Source: an uncultured Alphaproteobacteria bacterium (GTDB taxonomy: Bacteria > Pseudomonadota > Alphaproteobacteria > Rs-D84). Taken from it: DNA of 6,819 nucleotides. The notes beneath the pieces are model-generated. The model had not been told where the DNA came from. It saw nothing but the letters and a program-made list of their open reading frames with translations, and did not search any database. The stretch is taken from positions 1 through 6,819 of the forward strand of contig CAMZAC010000035.1 in NCBI GenBank assembly GCA_947304085.1, written 5' to 3'. This document shows, piece by piece, positions 1-5,383 of this stretch; the first letter of the stretch is position 1, and each line of letters starts with the position of its first letter. A program made the position numbers and the translations under genes.

Positions 1-534
1 ATTGTACAAGCATATGAATTAGCAAAAAAATTATCCGATATAAAATTTGATTGTATTTATTCTTCACCTTTGTCTCGTGCATTAACAACGGCTAAAATCG
101 TTTCTGAACATACAAACGTTAAAATTATAATTGATGATGGATTAAAAGAACGGAATATGGGGATAATAGGTGGGCATCTGATTCGTCTTACTGATACGCC
201 AATTAATACACCAATTTATTTTGAATCTGATACTATAGTTATTCCTTCTAAGTTGTTTTTTGATGAAGATTATGCACCAGAAAATGGTGAAAGTTATAAT
301 ATGTATGCAAAACGCGTTTTGAATACAATAATAAAAATTGCAAAAAACACAGATGCACAAACAGTAGGGGTTGCAGTACATAGTGGGGTCCTAAGGGTTT
401 TGTTGGGTTCTATTATGAATATAAAATTTCCACCAGGATCTATACCAAACGCAGAGTTTATAAGAACACAATGGGATGGTGAAAGATTTATATTACCAGA
501 AATACCAGATTGGTTATTGGCATATCAGCAATAA
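1..534 (+). CDS. Histidine phosphatase family protein (phosphoglycerate-mutase-like), 5'-truncated by window edge
   Basis: The reading frame is open from base 1 to the TAA at 532-534, giving 177 visible residues. Family features seen: FDCIYSSPLSRALTTA (visible residues 16-31), whose Arg26 is the conserved phosphate-binding arginine; LKERNMGIIGG (48-58) with the probable acid Glu50; PENGESYNMYAKRV (93-106); and VAVHSGVLRVLLG (124-136) carrying the second catalytic His127. The first catalytic motif (RHG) normally lies some 30-40 residues before this point, so it should be upstream of the window. The family comprises phosphatases and mutases working through a phospho-histidine. Members include cobalamin-pathway phosphatases, SixA-like proteins and broad-specificity phosphatases, and the substrate cannot be told here. 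HSG in place of the common HGG around the second histidine is a mild oddity. A terminator follows directly, so this is the last gene of its transcript. The family call is firm and the specific function is unknown. Confidence 0.88.
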   Translation: MVQAYELAKKLSDIKFDCIYSSPLSRALTTAKIVSEHTNVKIIIDDGLKERNMGIIGGHLIRLTDTPINTPIYFESDTIVIPSKLFFDEDYAPENGESYNMYAKRVLNTIIKIAKNTDAQTVGVAVHSGVLRVLLGSIMNIKFPPGSIPNAEFIRTQWDGERFILPEIPDWLLAYQQ

Positions 535-573
535 ATATATATCCAAAAATAATCTTGTTGCTTTGACAAGAAT

Positions 574-607
574 AAAAATACCACGCAATGTGGTATTTTT
601 GTTTTTT
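574..607 (+). terminator. Intrinsic terminator after the phosphatase gene
   Basis: An 11-bp perfect stem (574-584 AAAAATACCAC with 590-600 GTGGTATTTTT) around a 5-nt loop is followed by a second T run at 602-607. A weaker 6-bp hairpin (TCTTGT, 553-558, with ACAAGA, 566-571) lies just before it. The A-tract and T-tract symmetry means it could also terminate from the other side, but no minus-strand gene is seen. Confidence 0.85.
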
Positions 608-632
608 AGATGTTTTGTGTTTATGATATAAT
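605..632 (+). promoter_or_regulatory. Promoter (extended -10) for the KPIIYLYP protein
   Basis: A consensus extended -10, TG-A-TATAAT, lies at 624-632. The -35 is poor: TTTAGA at 605-610 with a 16-nt spacer is the best fit, as expected when the TG extension compensates. The predicted start of transcription is near 639, so the ATG at 610 cannot be the translation start from this promoter. The 5' leader before the ATG at 655 would be only about 16 nt. Confidence 0.65.
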
Positions 633-654
633 TTACACAATCAAGGAGGAAACT

Positions 655-1539
655 ATGAATTTTGATAAAATTCAAATTGGTAAAAGATACAGAATTAAAA
701 TACGCAAAGGTAAAACGTTTGTTACTTTAAAGGCAAATGTCATAGCTAATGACACAAAGAAAAAAATTCTGAAAGTTGAAACCAAAGATGGACCAAAAGA
801 ATATAAATACAGCGCAATAAGAAAAATACAAACAATGGACTTGTTTAGATTGAAAATTGTTTTGTGGATTTTGTTGGCAATTATTTTGGGTCCAAGGCTT
901 ATAAAAACATGCATAAAAACTGCAGTTGGGTGTAGTAAATCAGAGGTTTTGTATTGTCAAGGTTTTAAATGTAGGTGTGAATCACTGATGTTAAAACCAA
1001 TAATTTACCTTTATCCAGAACAAGAAACCAAGGTGTCTGTGGAATTAGGATATCCAAAAAATACAACGCACACATATCCTAAATACAAAAAAGCCTGGAA
1101 TGTGCAAGCCAAACCAAACGGTGATTTAAAAGATTTGAAAACAGGTCGTCATTATTACGCACTTTATTGGGAAGGAAAAAAACTTGAGCATAGTGACAAG
1201 ACGGAAGAAGGGTTTGTTGTAAAAGGCAAAAATACTATTTCTTTCTTGGAAGAAAAACTTGAACAATTAGGGTTGAATAATCGTGAAGCTGAAGAATTTA
1301 TTATTTATTGGTTACCTAAACTTGAAGATTCGCCTTATAATTTTATTCGATTCCAGACAATAGAAGAACAGAATAAAAATATGCCTTTGATTATTAAACC
1401 AGAACCCCAAACAGTAATTCGGGTTATGATAGAATATCGTAATTTGGATGAGCGTATTAAGGTAAAAGAACAGGTTTTGCCACAAAAACCGCAACGTGAT
1501 GGTTTTACTGTTGTGGAATGGGGTGGAACAGAAATCTAG
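655..1539 (+). CDS. Membrane-anchored KPIIYLYP-domain protein of unknown function
   Basis: The product has 294 residues. The start at 655 was chosen because AAGGAGGA (643-650) sits 4 nt upstream. An in-frame ATG at 610 is upstream of the predicted transcription start and would be spurious. Layout: residues 1-60 form a very basic, strand-rich segment (MNFDKIQIGKRYRIKI..., many Lys) that may be a small beta-barrel-like domain. A hydrophobic helix, LKIVLWILLAIILGP (about 66-80), is a probable single membrane span. A cysteine-rich linker follows (Cys 86, 93, 101, 106, 108). Residues 114-290 hold a soluble domain beginning KPIIYLYPEQETKVSVEL, with YPKYKKAW (141-148), YYALYWEG (167-174), EGFVVKG (185-191) and EEFIIYWLPKLE (213-224). 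I recognise this type of domain from hypothetical proteins of gut bacteria, but I know of no established function. It stands alone between two terminators. By the positive-inside rule the basic N-terminus should be cytoplasmic and the large domain periplasmic; this is inference. Confidence 0.85.
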   Translation: MNFDKIQIGKRYRIKIRKGKTFVTLKANVIANDTKKKILKVETKDGPKEYKYSAIRKIQTMDLFRLKIVLWILLAIILGPRLIKTCIKTAVGCSKSEVLYCQGFKCRCESLMLKPIIYLYPEQETKVSVELGYPKNTTHTYPKYKKAWNVQAKPNGDLKDLKTGRHYYALYWEGKKLEHSDKTEEGFVVKGKNTISFLEEKLEQLGLNNREAEEFIIYWLPKLEDSPYNFIRFQTIEEQNKNMPLIIKPEPQTVIRVMIEYRNLDERIKVKEQVLPQKPQRDGFTVVEWGGTEI

Positions 1540-1546
1540 GTTGTAA

Positions 1547-1575
1547 AAAAAACACTGCAAGATGCGGTGTTTTTT
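1547..1575 (+). terminator. Intrinsic terminator after the KPIIYLYP gene
   Basis: AAAAAACAC (1547-1555) pairs with GTGTTTTTT (1567-1575). The stem continues inward through a T-G wobble and two G-C pairs around AAGAT. It lies 7 nt past the TAG stop at 1537-1539. Confidence 0.83.
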
Positions 1576-1592
1576 AAAGGAATTCATACTTT

Positions 1593-1621
1593 TTGATTTT
1601 GGTTTATATATGTAGTATATA
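1593..1621 (+). promoter_or_regulatory. Sigma70-like promoter for the flavodoxin gene
   Basis: TTGATT (1593-1598), a 17-nt spacer, then TATATA (1616-1621). Transcription would start near 1628, and a good ribosome binding site AAAGGAGA (1638-1645) precedes the ATG at 1651. The same -35 hexamer and spacing recur upstream of the gene at 2244. Confidence 0.65.
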
Positions 1622-1650
1622 AACCTGGGTGGAAACAAAAGGAGATATTT

Positions 1651-2133
1651 ATGAAGAAAGCATTAGTCGTTTATTTTTCTGCAACAGGGGTGACGAAAAG
1701 AATTGCAAATATGTTGGCCGCATCAATTGATGCAAAAAGTTTTGAAATCGTCCCAAAACAAATATATACCAATGCGGATTTAGATTGGACAAATGATAAC
1801 AGTCGTTCTTCGCAGGAAATGAAAGATAAAGATTGTCGTCCAAAAATCGAATCACGTGTTCGTGACATGGAAAAATATGAAGTTGTATTTTTAGGTTTTC
1901 CAATTTGGTGGTATCGTGAACCATCTATCATAGATACTTTTATAGAAGAACATAATATGGAAGGAAAAATAATAGTTCCATTTGCTACATCTGGGGGCAG
2001 CGAATTAGGCGATACTTATAAAAATATTCAAAAGTTAGCGCCAAAGGCAAAAGTTGAAAAAGGTAAATTATTTGAAGCGGGTGTATCAATTGAAGAGTTA
2101 GGCAAGTGGGCAGAAAAATATATGAAAAAATAA
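1651..2133 (+). CDS. Flavodoxin (Flavodoxin_4-type small FMN protein)
   Basis: The product is 160 residues, a complete single-domain length. Flavodoxins bind FMN and shuttle electrons in the cytosol. Members of this short family are often annotated as flavodoxin or NAD(P)H-dependent oxidoreductase-like, without a defined partner. Visible motifs: the FMN phosphate loop YFSATGVTKRIA (8-19, with Ser10, Thr12, Gly13, Thr15); the block DLDWTNDNSRSSQEM (43-57) typical of this family; VVFLGFPIWWYREP (78-91), with aromatic residues that would flank the isoalloxazine ring; and PFATSGGSELGDT (110-122), the second flavin-contacting loop. The start is set by AAAGGAGA 5 nt upstream. The gene has its own promoter and terminator, so it is probably monocistronic and its redox partner cannot be read from context. 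Family assignment is firm. Confidence 0.93.
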   Translation: MKKALVVYFSATGVTKRIANMLAASIDAKSFEIVPKQIYTNADLDWTNDNSRSSQEMKDKDCRPKIESRVRDMEKYEVVFLGFPIWWYREPSIIDTFIEEHNMEGKIIVPFATSGGSELGDTYKNIQKLAPKAKVEKGKLFEAGVSIEELGKWAEKYMKK

Positions 2134-2150
2134 TTAAATTTTATGATTAG

Positions 2151-2181
2151 ATAAACCGCCACAATGGCGGTTTATTTTTTT
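2151..2181 (+). terminator. Intrinsic terminator after the flavodoxin gene
   Basis: An 11-bp perfect stem (2151-2161 ATAAACCGCCA with 2165-2175 TGGCGGTTTAT), a CAA loop and a run of T from 2175 to 2181. The GC-rich centre makes it a strong terminator. Confidence 0.9.
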
Positions 2182-2192
2182 ATTTTTATCTC

Positions 2193-2221
2193 TTGATTGT
2201 TGTTTAAGAATTATCTACTAT
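2193..2221 (+). promoter_or_regulatory. Sigma70-like promoter for the exported protein at 2244
   Basis: TTGATT (2193-2198), a 17-nt spacer, then TACTAT (2216-2221), which matches four of six -10 positions. Transcription would start near 2228, leaving a leader of about 16 nt that includes the purine-rich ribosome binding site AAGAGAGAGG (2230-2239). Confidence 0.55.
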
Positions 2222-2243
2222 TTAAATTCAAGAGAGAGGCACT

Positions 2244-2903
2244 ATGAAAAACAATAACTTTAATATTATATTATGTGTGTTATGTGCGGTATGTGTTGCA
2301 CAACAAGGAAATGCAGAAACTGTGTTTGATATTATGCACCCGTTTGTTGGGGCTGGTATTGGTATAACTCATAATTCATACGAAAAAGATATCGTTGCCA
2401 GGTATACCGATGCATCAAGTGAATTGAGCTCGAATTTTGTGGCAGGCTTTTCATATGGTGTTAATTTAGGACTTCGTTTTCTAGATGTTGCGCCAAAATA
2501 TCATCCTGGTATTCAATTGTTTTACGAAGGCATAAATGGCTCGGCAAAATTACAGTATAATGAATTTAATGTGAGTATACATACACAACATAATTTAATA
2601 GGTGGTGCGTTTGATAATTATATGCTTATTTCGCATAACAAGCCTGGTTTGTTAGGACAGAAAGTGGATAGGTTTTTAGTGTTGGGTTTAGAAGCAGGAC
2701 AAATCAAATCCAGGTATAATGTGGTTGATTATGATTATACCACGTTGCGTGATGATGGCAGTTTCTATGGTATTAAAATGGAATATTTTACAGAAAATAC
2801 ATACGGGGTCGGTTTGGTTTTTGGATTTAATTTTTTGCAGACAGATACAAAGGCTTTGCCGTATATTATAGAATTGAAAATGGGTAACAAGATTACGTTT
2901 TAA
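2244..2903 (+). CDS. Exported probable outer-membrane beta-barrel protein, function unknown
   Basis: The product has 219 residues. A clear Sec signal peptide is present: MKNNNFN, then the hydrophobic stretch IILCVLCAVCVA (8-19), then QQGNA with predicted cleavage after Ala24 (GNA|ET). The mature part starts FVGAGIGITHNSY and alternates polar and hydrophobic residues: FVAGFSYGVNLGLRF, HPGIQLFYEG, RFLVLGLEAGQIKSRY, YGVGLVFGFNFLQ. It ends YIIELKMGNKITF. A C-terminal Phe closing an amphipathic strand is the usual signal for barrel assembly by the BAM complex. The size suits an 8- to 10-strand barrel. I cannot name a family. The start at 2244 is fixed by the signal peptide and the upstream purine-rich site. 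No terminator separates it from the broken kinase gene 15 nt downstream, so the two are probably co-transcribed. Confidence 0.85.
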   Translation: MKNNNFNIILCVLCAVCVAQQGNAETVFDIMHPFVGAGIGITHNSYEKDIVARYTDASSELSSNFVAGFSYGVNLGLRFLDVAPKYHPGIQLFYEGINGSAKLQYNEFNVSIHTQHNLIGGAFDNYMLISHNKPGLLGQKVDRFLVLGLEAGQIKSRYNVVDYDYTTLRDDGSFYGIKMEYFTENTYGVGLVFGFNFLQTDTKALPYIIELKMGNKITF

Positions 2904-2918
2904 TAACTGGTCAAGATT

Positions 2919-3396
2919 GTGAAAAAAAGCACTATTCATCTGATGGTTGGTTTTATGGGATTTGGTAAAACCACTATTGCAAGGCAGTTATCTAAAGAAT
3001 TGTCTGCGAAGTGTTTTACGCATGATGATTTGATGCTAACGATATGGTTGTAATCCGGATAATTTTCAAGAAAAATATAAACAGGTTGATGATTTTATAA
3101 AGATAGAAGCAGCTAAATGTATCGCGAATAATCAAGACGTTATATTAGATTATGGTTTTTGGAAGCATACAACAAGAAAGGAATATTATAATTGGGCAAA
3201 AACTTTGACAAACAATGTGTTGTTTCACGTTGTTTTGTGTGATATGGACGTTGCCAAACAACGTGTGTTAAAACGAACACAAGAAAACCCAGATGCTTTG
3301 TTCATAGATAAAAATATTTTTGATGCTTTATTAAAACAATGGGAATCATGGTCTGATGAAGATAAATTTCCTGTTGTGTTCCATAAATCTAAATAA
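2919..3396 (+). pseudogene. AAA-type P-loop ATP-binding protein / small-molecule-kinase-like gene, frameshifted
   Basis: Two reading frames together make one protein. The first runs from a GTG at 2919 (VKKSTIHLMVGFMGFGKTT...) to a TAA at 3051. It carries the Walker A motif GFMGFGKT (residues 11-18) and the block FTHDDLMLTI. The second continues from about 3046 in the next frame as GCNPDNFQEKYKQVDDF, VILDYGFWKHTTRKEY, VLFHVVLCDMDVAKQRVLKR, and stops at 3394-3396. Family members have a residue such as Tyr or Phe before the Gly-x-x-Pro block. The simplest lesion is therefore loss of one AT from an ATATAT run, now ATAT at 3042-3045; a one-base insertion is the alternative. Restored length would be about 159 residues, normal for these proteins, which phosphorylate small molecules or RNA ends; the substrate is unknown. 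No clear ribosome binding site is seen, and an in-frame ATG at 2943 would cut very close to Walker A. An assembly error is possible. Confidence 0.82.
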
Positions 3397-3400
3397 TTAT

Positions 3401-3429
3401 TAGACAATATTTTTTCTCTATGTTATAGT
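3401..3429 (+). promoter_or_regulatory. Sigma70-like promoter for mltG
   Basis: TAGACA (3401-3406, five of six consensus bases), a 17-nt spacer, then TATAGT (3424-3429) preceded by TG at 3421-3422. The predicted start of transcription is near 3436. The promoter starts 5 nt after the kinase stop codon. Confidence 0.7.
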
Positions 3430-3463
3430 CCTGTCATTGTGTGAGGGTATAGTAGAATTTATT

Positions 3464-4483
3464 ATGAAACAGTTAAAATGGAAAAATATTAAACCATGGA
3501 TTAAATTTGCGCTGGCAATTTGTGCGGTGGTTGTTTTTTTTATTTGTTTTGTTTTTAACTTGTGGTCGCCACTGCGAAAATCTGTGACAGTTGTTGTTCC
3601 AAAGGGTGCGTCTGTGACAGGTATGACAAATTATTTAGTACAAAATCGAATCGTTTATTCTGGAAAGTTATTTGATTTTTCTGTGCGGTTAAACGGTGGT
3701 AAAATTTTGGCGGGTGAATATGATATACCACGTGGTGCAGGTGTTTGGACGATTGCTGATATGTTGGCCAATGGCAAAGTTGCAACAACAACTGTCACAA
3801 TTCCAGAAGGGTATACATTAAAGCAAACCAAAAAAATGTTGATGAATATTCCGTATTTATCCGGCGATGTTAATTGTAATTCTTCTGCGCCCGTGTGTCA
3901 TTTGGAAGAGGGTGAAATTTTCCCAGACACATATCGAATTGCACGTGGAACACCGCGGTTGGCTGTTCTAGATTTAGCAAGAAAGAAAATGTTGTCGATC
4001 AAAGATTCGCTTGTTGGACATTCACGACCAGAACAACTTAAGAATTGGAACGATGTTTTGATTTTGGCATCTATTGTCCAAAAAGAAACCTCAAAGATAA
4101 AAGAAATGCCAATTGTTGCGAGTGTATATTTGAATCGCTTGAAAAAGAACATGCGTTTACAAGCTGATCCGACAGTTGTTTATGCGCTTACAAATGGATT
4201 TGGGGATATGCGTGGTGCGCCTTTGTTGCGGGGGCATTTAAAAATAGACAGTCCGTATAATACATATGTGCATGGCGGTTTGCCACCAAAGCCAATTGCT
4301 AATGTTGGACGTGATGCGATTCGTTCTGTGTTAAAGCCAGCAAATACGAAATATCTGTTCTTTGTAGCAGATGGTCGTGGCGGGCATAAATTTTCGACTG
4401 AATATTCTGAACATCAAAAAAATCACACTGTATGGCGCGGTATTAAAAAAGAAATAAACGGTGCTGTTGATTATGATAAGTAA
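3464..4483 (+). CDS. mltG: Endolytic murein transglycosylase MltG (YceG-like)
   Basis: The product has 339 residues, the family's usual length. MltG cleaves nascent glycan strands of peptidoglycan at the outer face of the inner membrane and is thought to set strand length. Seen here: basic N-terminus, then one membrane helix FALAICAVVVFFICFVFNLW (15-34). A LysM-like segment follows: VTVVVPKGASVTGMTNYL (41-58), AGEYDIPRG (83-91), TIPEGYT (112-118). The catalytic domain contains FPDTYRIARGT (153-163), LASIVQKETS (201-210) with the catalytic Glu208, NRLKKNMRLQADPTVVYAL (224-242), SPYNTYVHGGLPPKPIANVG (263-282) and KYLFFVADGRGGHKFSTEYSEH (296-317). The usual EKET is QKET here, but the glutamate matching E. 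coli Glu218 is kept. ATG 3464 was preferred to an in-frame TTG at 3437, which sits at the predicted transcription start. The ribosome binding site is weak (GAGGG, 3443-3447, too far upstream). No terminator is visible downstream. Confidence 0.95.
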   Translation: MKQLKWKNIKPWIKFALAICAVVVFFICFVFNLWSPLRKSVTVVVPKGASVTGMTNYLVQNRIVYSGKLFDFSVRLNGGKILAGEYDIPRGAGVWTIADMLANGKVATTTVTIPEGYTLKQTKKMLMNIPYLSGDVNCNSSAPVCHLEEGEIFPDTYRIARGTPRLAVLDLARKKMLSIKDSLVGHSRPEQLKNWNDVLILASIVQKETSKIKEMPIVASVYLNRLKKNMRLQADPTVVYALTNGFGDMRGAPLLRGHLKIDSPYNTYVHGGLPPKPIANVGRDAIRSVLKPANTKYLFFVADGRGGHKFSTEYSEHQKNHTVWRGIKKEINGAVDYDK

Positions 4484-4548
4484 AAATCTGAATCGTTAAT
4501 GACAGCAATTATATCATATTTAGCATTTTTTTCCAAAAATCTTTTTTC

Positions 4549-4577
4549 TTGCAGGTTAGTTATATCTATGGGATAAT
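4549..4577 (+). promoter_or_regulatory. Promoter A for the exported protein at 4629
   Basis: TTGCAG (4549-4554), a 17-nt spacer, then GATAAT (4572-4577) with TG at 4569-4570 (extended -10). Both hexamers and the spacing are identical to promoter B upstream of 5384. Transcription would start around A4584. Confidence 0.75.
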
Positions 4578-4583
4578 GTTCTT

Positions 4584-4628
4584 AGCAGGAGAAATCCTGT
4601 GAAGTTTAACTTAGGGAAAGGATAAAAT
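4584..4628 (+). promoter_or_regulatory. Structured 5' leader A, with hairpin at the predicted mRNA 5' end
   Basis: CAGGA (4586-4590) and TCCTG (4595-4599) form a 5-bp stem closed by a GAAA tetraloop; G4585-T4600 can add a wobble pair. The hairpin begins 1-2 nt from the predicted transcription start. Then come GAAGTTTAACTTA, whose AAGT/ACTT halves are complementary, and the Shine-Dalgarno AAAGGA (4617-4622), 6 nt before the ATG. ATCCT (4594-4598) is also complementary to AGGAT (4619-4623), so a second fold hiding the ribosome binding site is possible. Structure is read by eye; function is inferred. Confidence 0.6.
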
Positions 4629-5237
4629 ATGAAAAAAATCGTTTTAACTTCTTTATTAGCTATGTTGGTATCTTCTGTTGCATCTGCTGAAACAAATTAT
4701 TTCATTGGTGGCGCTGCTGCAGTTGTGACAAATAACGACCATTCAACAGTTTTAGCGGTGGCACCAGAGTTCGGATGGAAATATAATTCTGATTGGGATT
4801 TTGGAATCGCAGCAAATTTTGGTTATGATCATAAATACTTAGTTAATAGATATGGTCTTGATGGAAAATCGTATGAATATGGTGCTGGTGTTTTTGCGCG
4901 TTATAAAGTAGCACAGTTTGGTGGCGTTAAATTGTTATTGAAGGGATCAGTTGGTGCAGACTTTACTACTTTGTCACCGGATGATAGCGCAATTGATAGC
5001 GAAACTTTGACTTCTATAAACGCTAATATTATTCCTATGATAACATATGATGTTTCTGAATCCTTTACATTGTATGCTAATTTGAATTTCTTGGGCGTAG
5101 GCGCTGGGTATACTTTTGGGGACAAGAAAAATGTTATGTTGGATAAAACTGATAGTTGGCAGTATGGTGCGATTGTCGATGCTGATGATGTTGCAAATAC
5201 TGGAAACTTCCAAATTGGTTTCAGTTATAATTTCTAA
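4629..5237 (+). CDS. Exported outer-membrane beta-barrel-like protein (first of the shared-leader pair)
   Basis: The product has 202 residues. The signal peptide is textbook: MKK, hydrophobic IVLTSLLAMLVSSV, then ASA|E with cleavage after Ala20. The mature part is rich in Gly and aromatic residues in alternating strands: NYFIGGAAAVVTN, VLAVAPEFGWKYNSDWDFGIAANFGYDH, YEYGAGVFARYKV, VKLLLKGSVGADFTTL, FTLYANLNFLGVGAGYTFG. It ends NFQIGFSYNF, with the C-terminal Phe of a BAM-assembled barrel. The length fits an 8-stranded barrel of the small OmpA/OmpW-like or opacity-protein type, but I cannot place it in a named family. The start is set by AAAGGA 6 nt upstream and by the signal peptide. Its promoter and leader are nearly duplicated in front of the next gene, implying joint control; the two mature proteins show no clear similarity by eye. 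Confidence 0.88.
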   Translation: MKKIVLTSLLAMLVSSVASAETNYFIGGAAAVVTNNDHSTVLAVAPEFGWKYNSDWDFGIAANFGYDHKYLVNRYGLDGKSYEYGAGVFARYKVAQFGGVKLLLKGSVGADFTTLSPDDSAIDSETLTSINANIIPMITYDVSESFTLYANLNFLGVGAGYTFGDKKNVMLDKTDSWQYGAIVDADDVANTGNFQIGFSYNF

Positions 5238-5255
5238 TCGTCCAAAGAATAATCG

Positions 5256-5287
5256 AAAAGGCCCGGTTGTTTTTATCGGGCCTTTTT
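5256..5287 (+). terminator. Intrinsic terminator between the two shared-leader genes
   Basis: A 10-bp perfect stem (5256-5265 AAAAGGCCCG with 5277-5286 CGGGCCTTTT) with an 11-nt loop, followed by T to 5287. It lies 18 nt past the stop and only about 15 nt before promoter B, so the two genes are separate transcription units despite sharing control sequences. Confidence 0.9.
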
Positions 5288-5302
5288 GTTGTGATTTTTT
5301 TC

Positions 5303-5331
5303 TTGCAGGTTGATTTTATTTGTGTGATAAT
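5303..5331 (+). promoter_or_regulatory. Promoter B for the exported protein at 5384
   Basis: TTGCAG (5303-5308), a 17-nt spacer, then GATAAT (5326-5331) with TG at 5323-5324. Transcription would start around A5338. The elements match promoter A while the spacer bases differ, as expected for a functional promoter under selection. Confidence 0.75.
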
Positions 5332-5337
5332 ACTCTT

Positions 5338-5383
5338 AACAGGAAGAAATCCTGTGAAGTTTAACTTAGGGAAAGGATATAAT
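5338..5383 (+). promoter_or_regulatory. Structured 5' leader B, same design as leader A
   Basis: ACAGGA (5339-5344) pairs with TCCTGT (5350-5355) around the loop AGAAA. The outer pair is A-T here and a G-T wobble in leader A, so the stem is kept through a base change. The rest, through the Shine-Dalgarno AAAGGA (5372-5377), is identical to leader A, and ATCCT (5349-5353) can again pair with AGGAT (5374-5378). Confidence 0.6.

Larger units (their letters stand above)
4542..4631 (+). repeat. Promoter-leader repeat, copy A
   Basis: This 90-nt stretch, ending at the ATG of the 4629 gene, matches 5296-5386 (copy B) at about 80 of 90 positions by hand count, with one extra base in copy B. Conservation is uneven: 16 identical nt cover the T run and the -35, the spacer is variable, and 34 identical nt run from the hairpin loop past the Shine-Dalgarno sequence. 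Confidence 0.9.

Noticed and set aside
610..654. N-terminal extension of the KPIIYLYP protein from the ATG at 610
   Set aside because: It overlaps the terminator tail and the -10 element, and lies upstream of the predicted transcription start. The ATG at 655 has an excellent ribosome binding site.
1312..1638. Minus-strand open frame of 108 codons opposite the end of the KPIIYLYP gene
   Set aside because: It runs antisense through a strong terminator and the flavodoxin promoter, and its product is rich in Phe, Tyr and Asn with no recognisable motif.
3437..3463. TTG start for mltG at 3437
   Set aside because: It falls at the predicted transcription start and would give a leaderless TTG-initiated message. 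The ATG at 3464 gives the normal cytoplasmic N-terminus before the membrane helix.
4521..4540. Possible terminator after mltG (T run then CCAAAAAT)
   Set aside because: Only A-T pairs can form and no GC stem is present, so it does not qualify as an intrinsic terminator.
5267..5383. 39-residue upstream extension of the protein at 5384
   Set aside because: It would be translated through a terminator, a promoter and the conserved leader, and would bury the signal peptide inside the protein.
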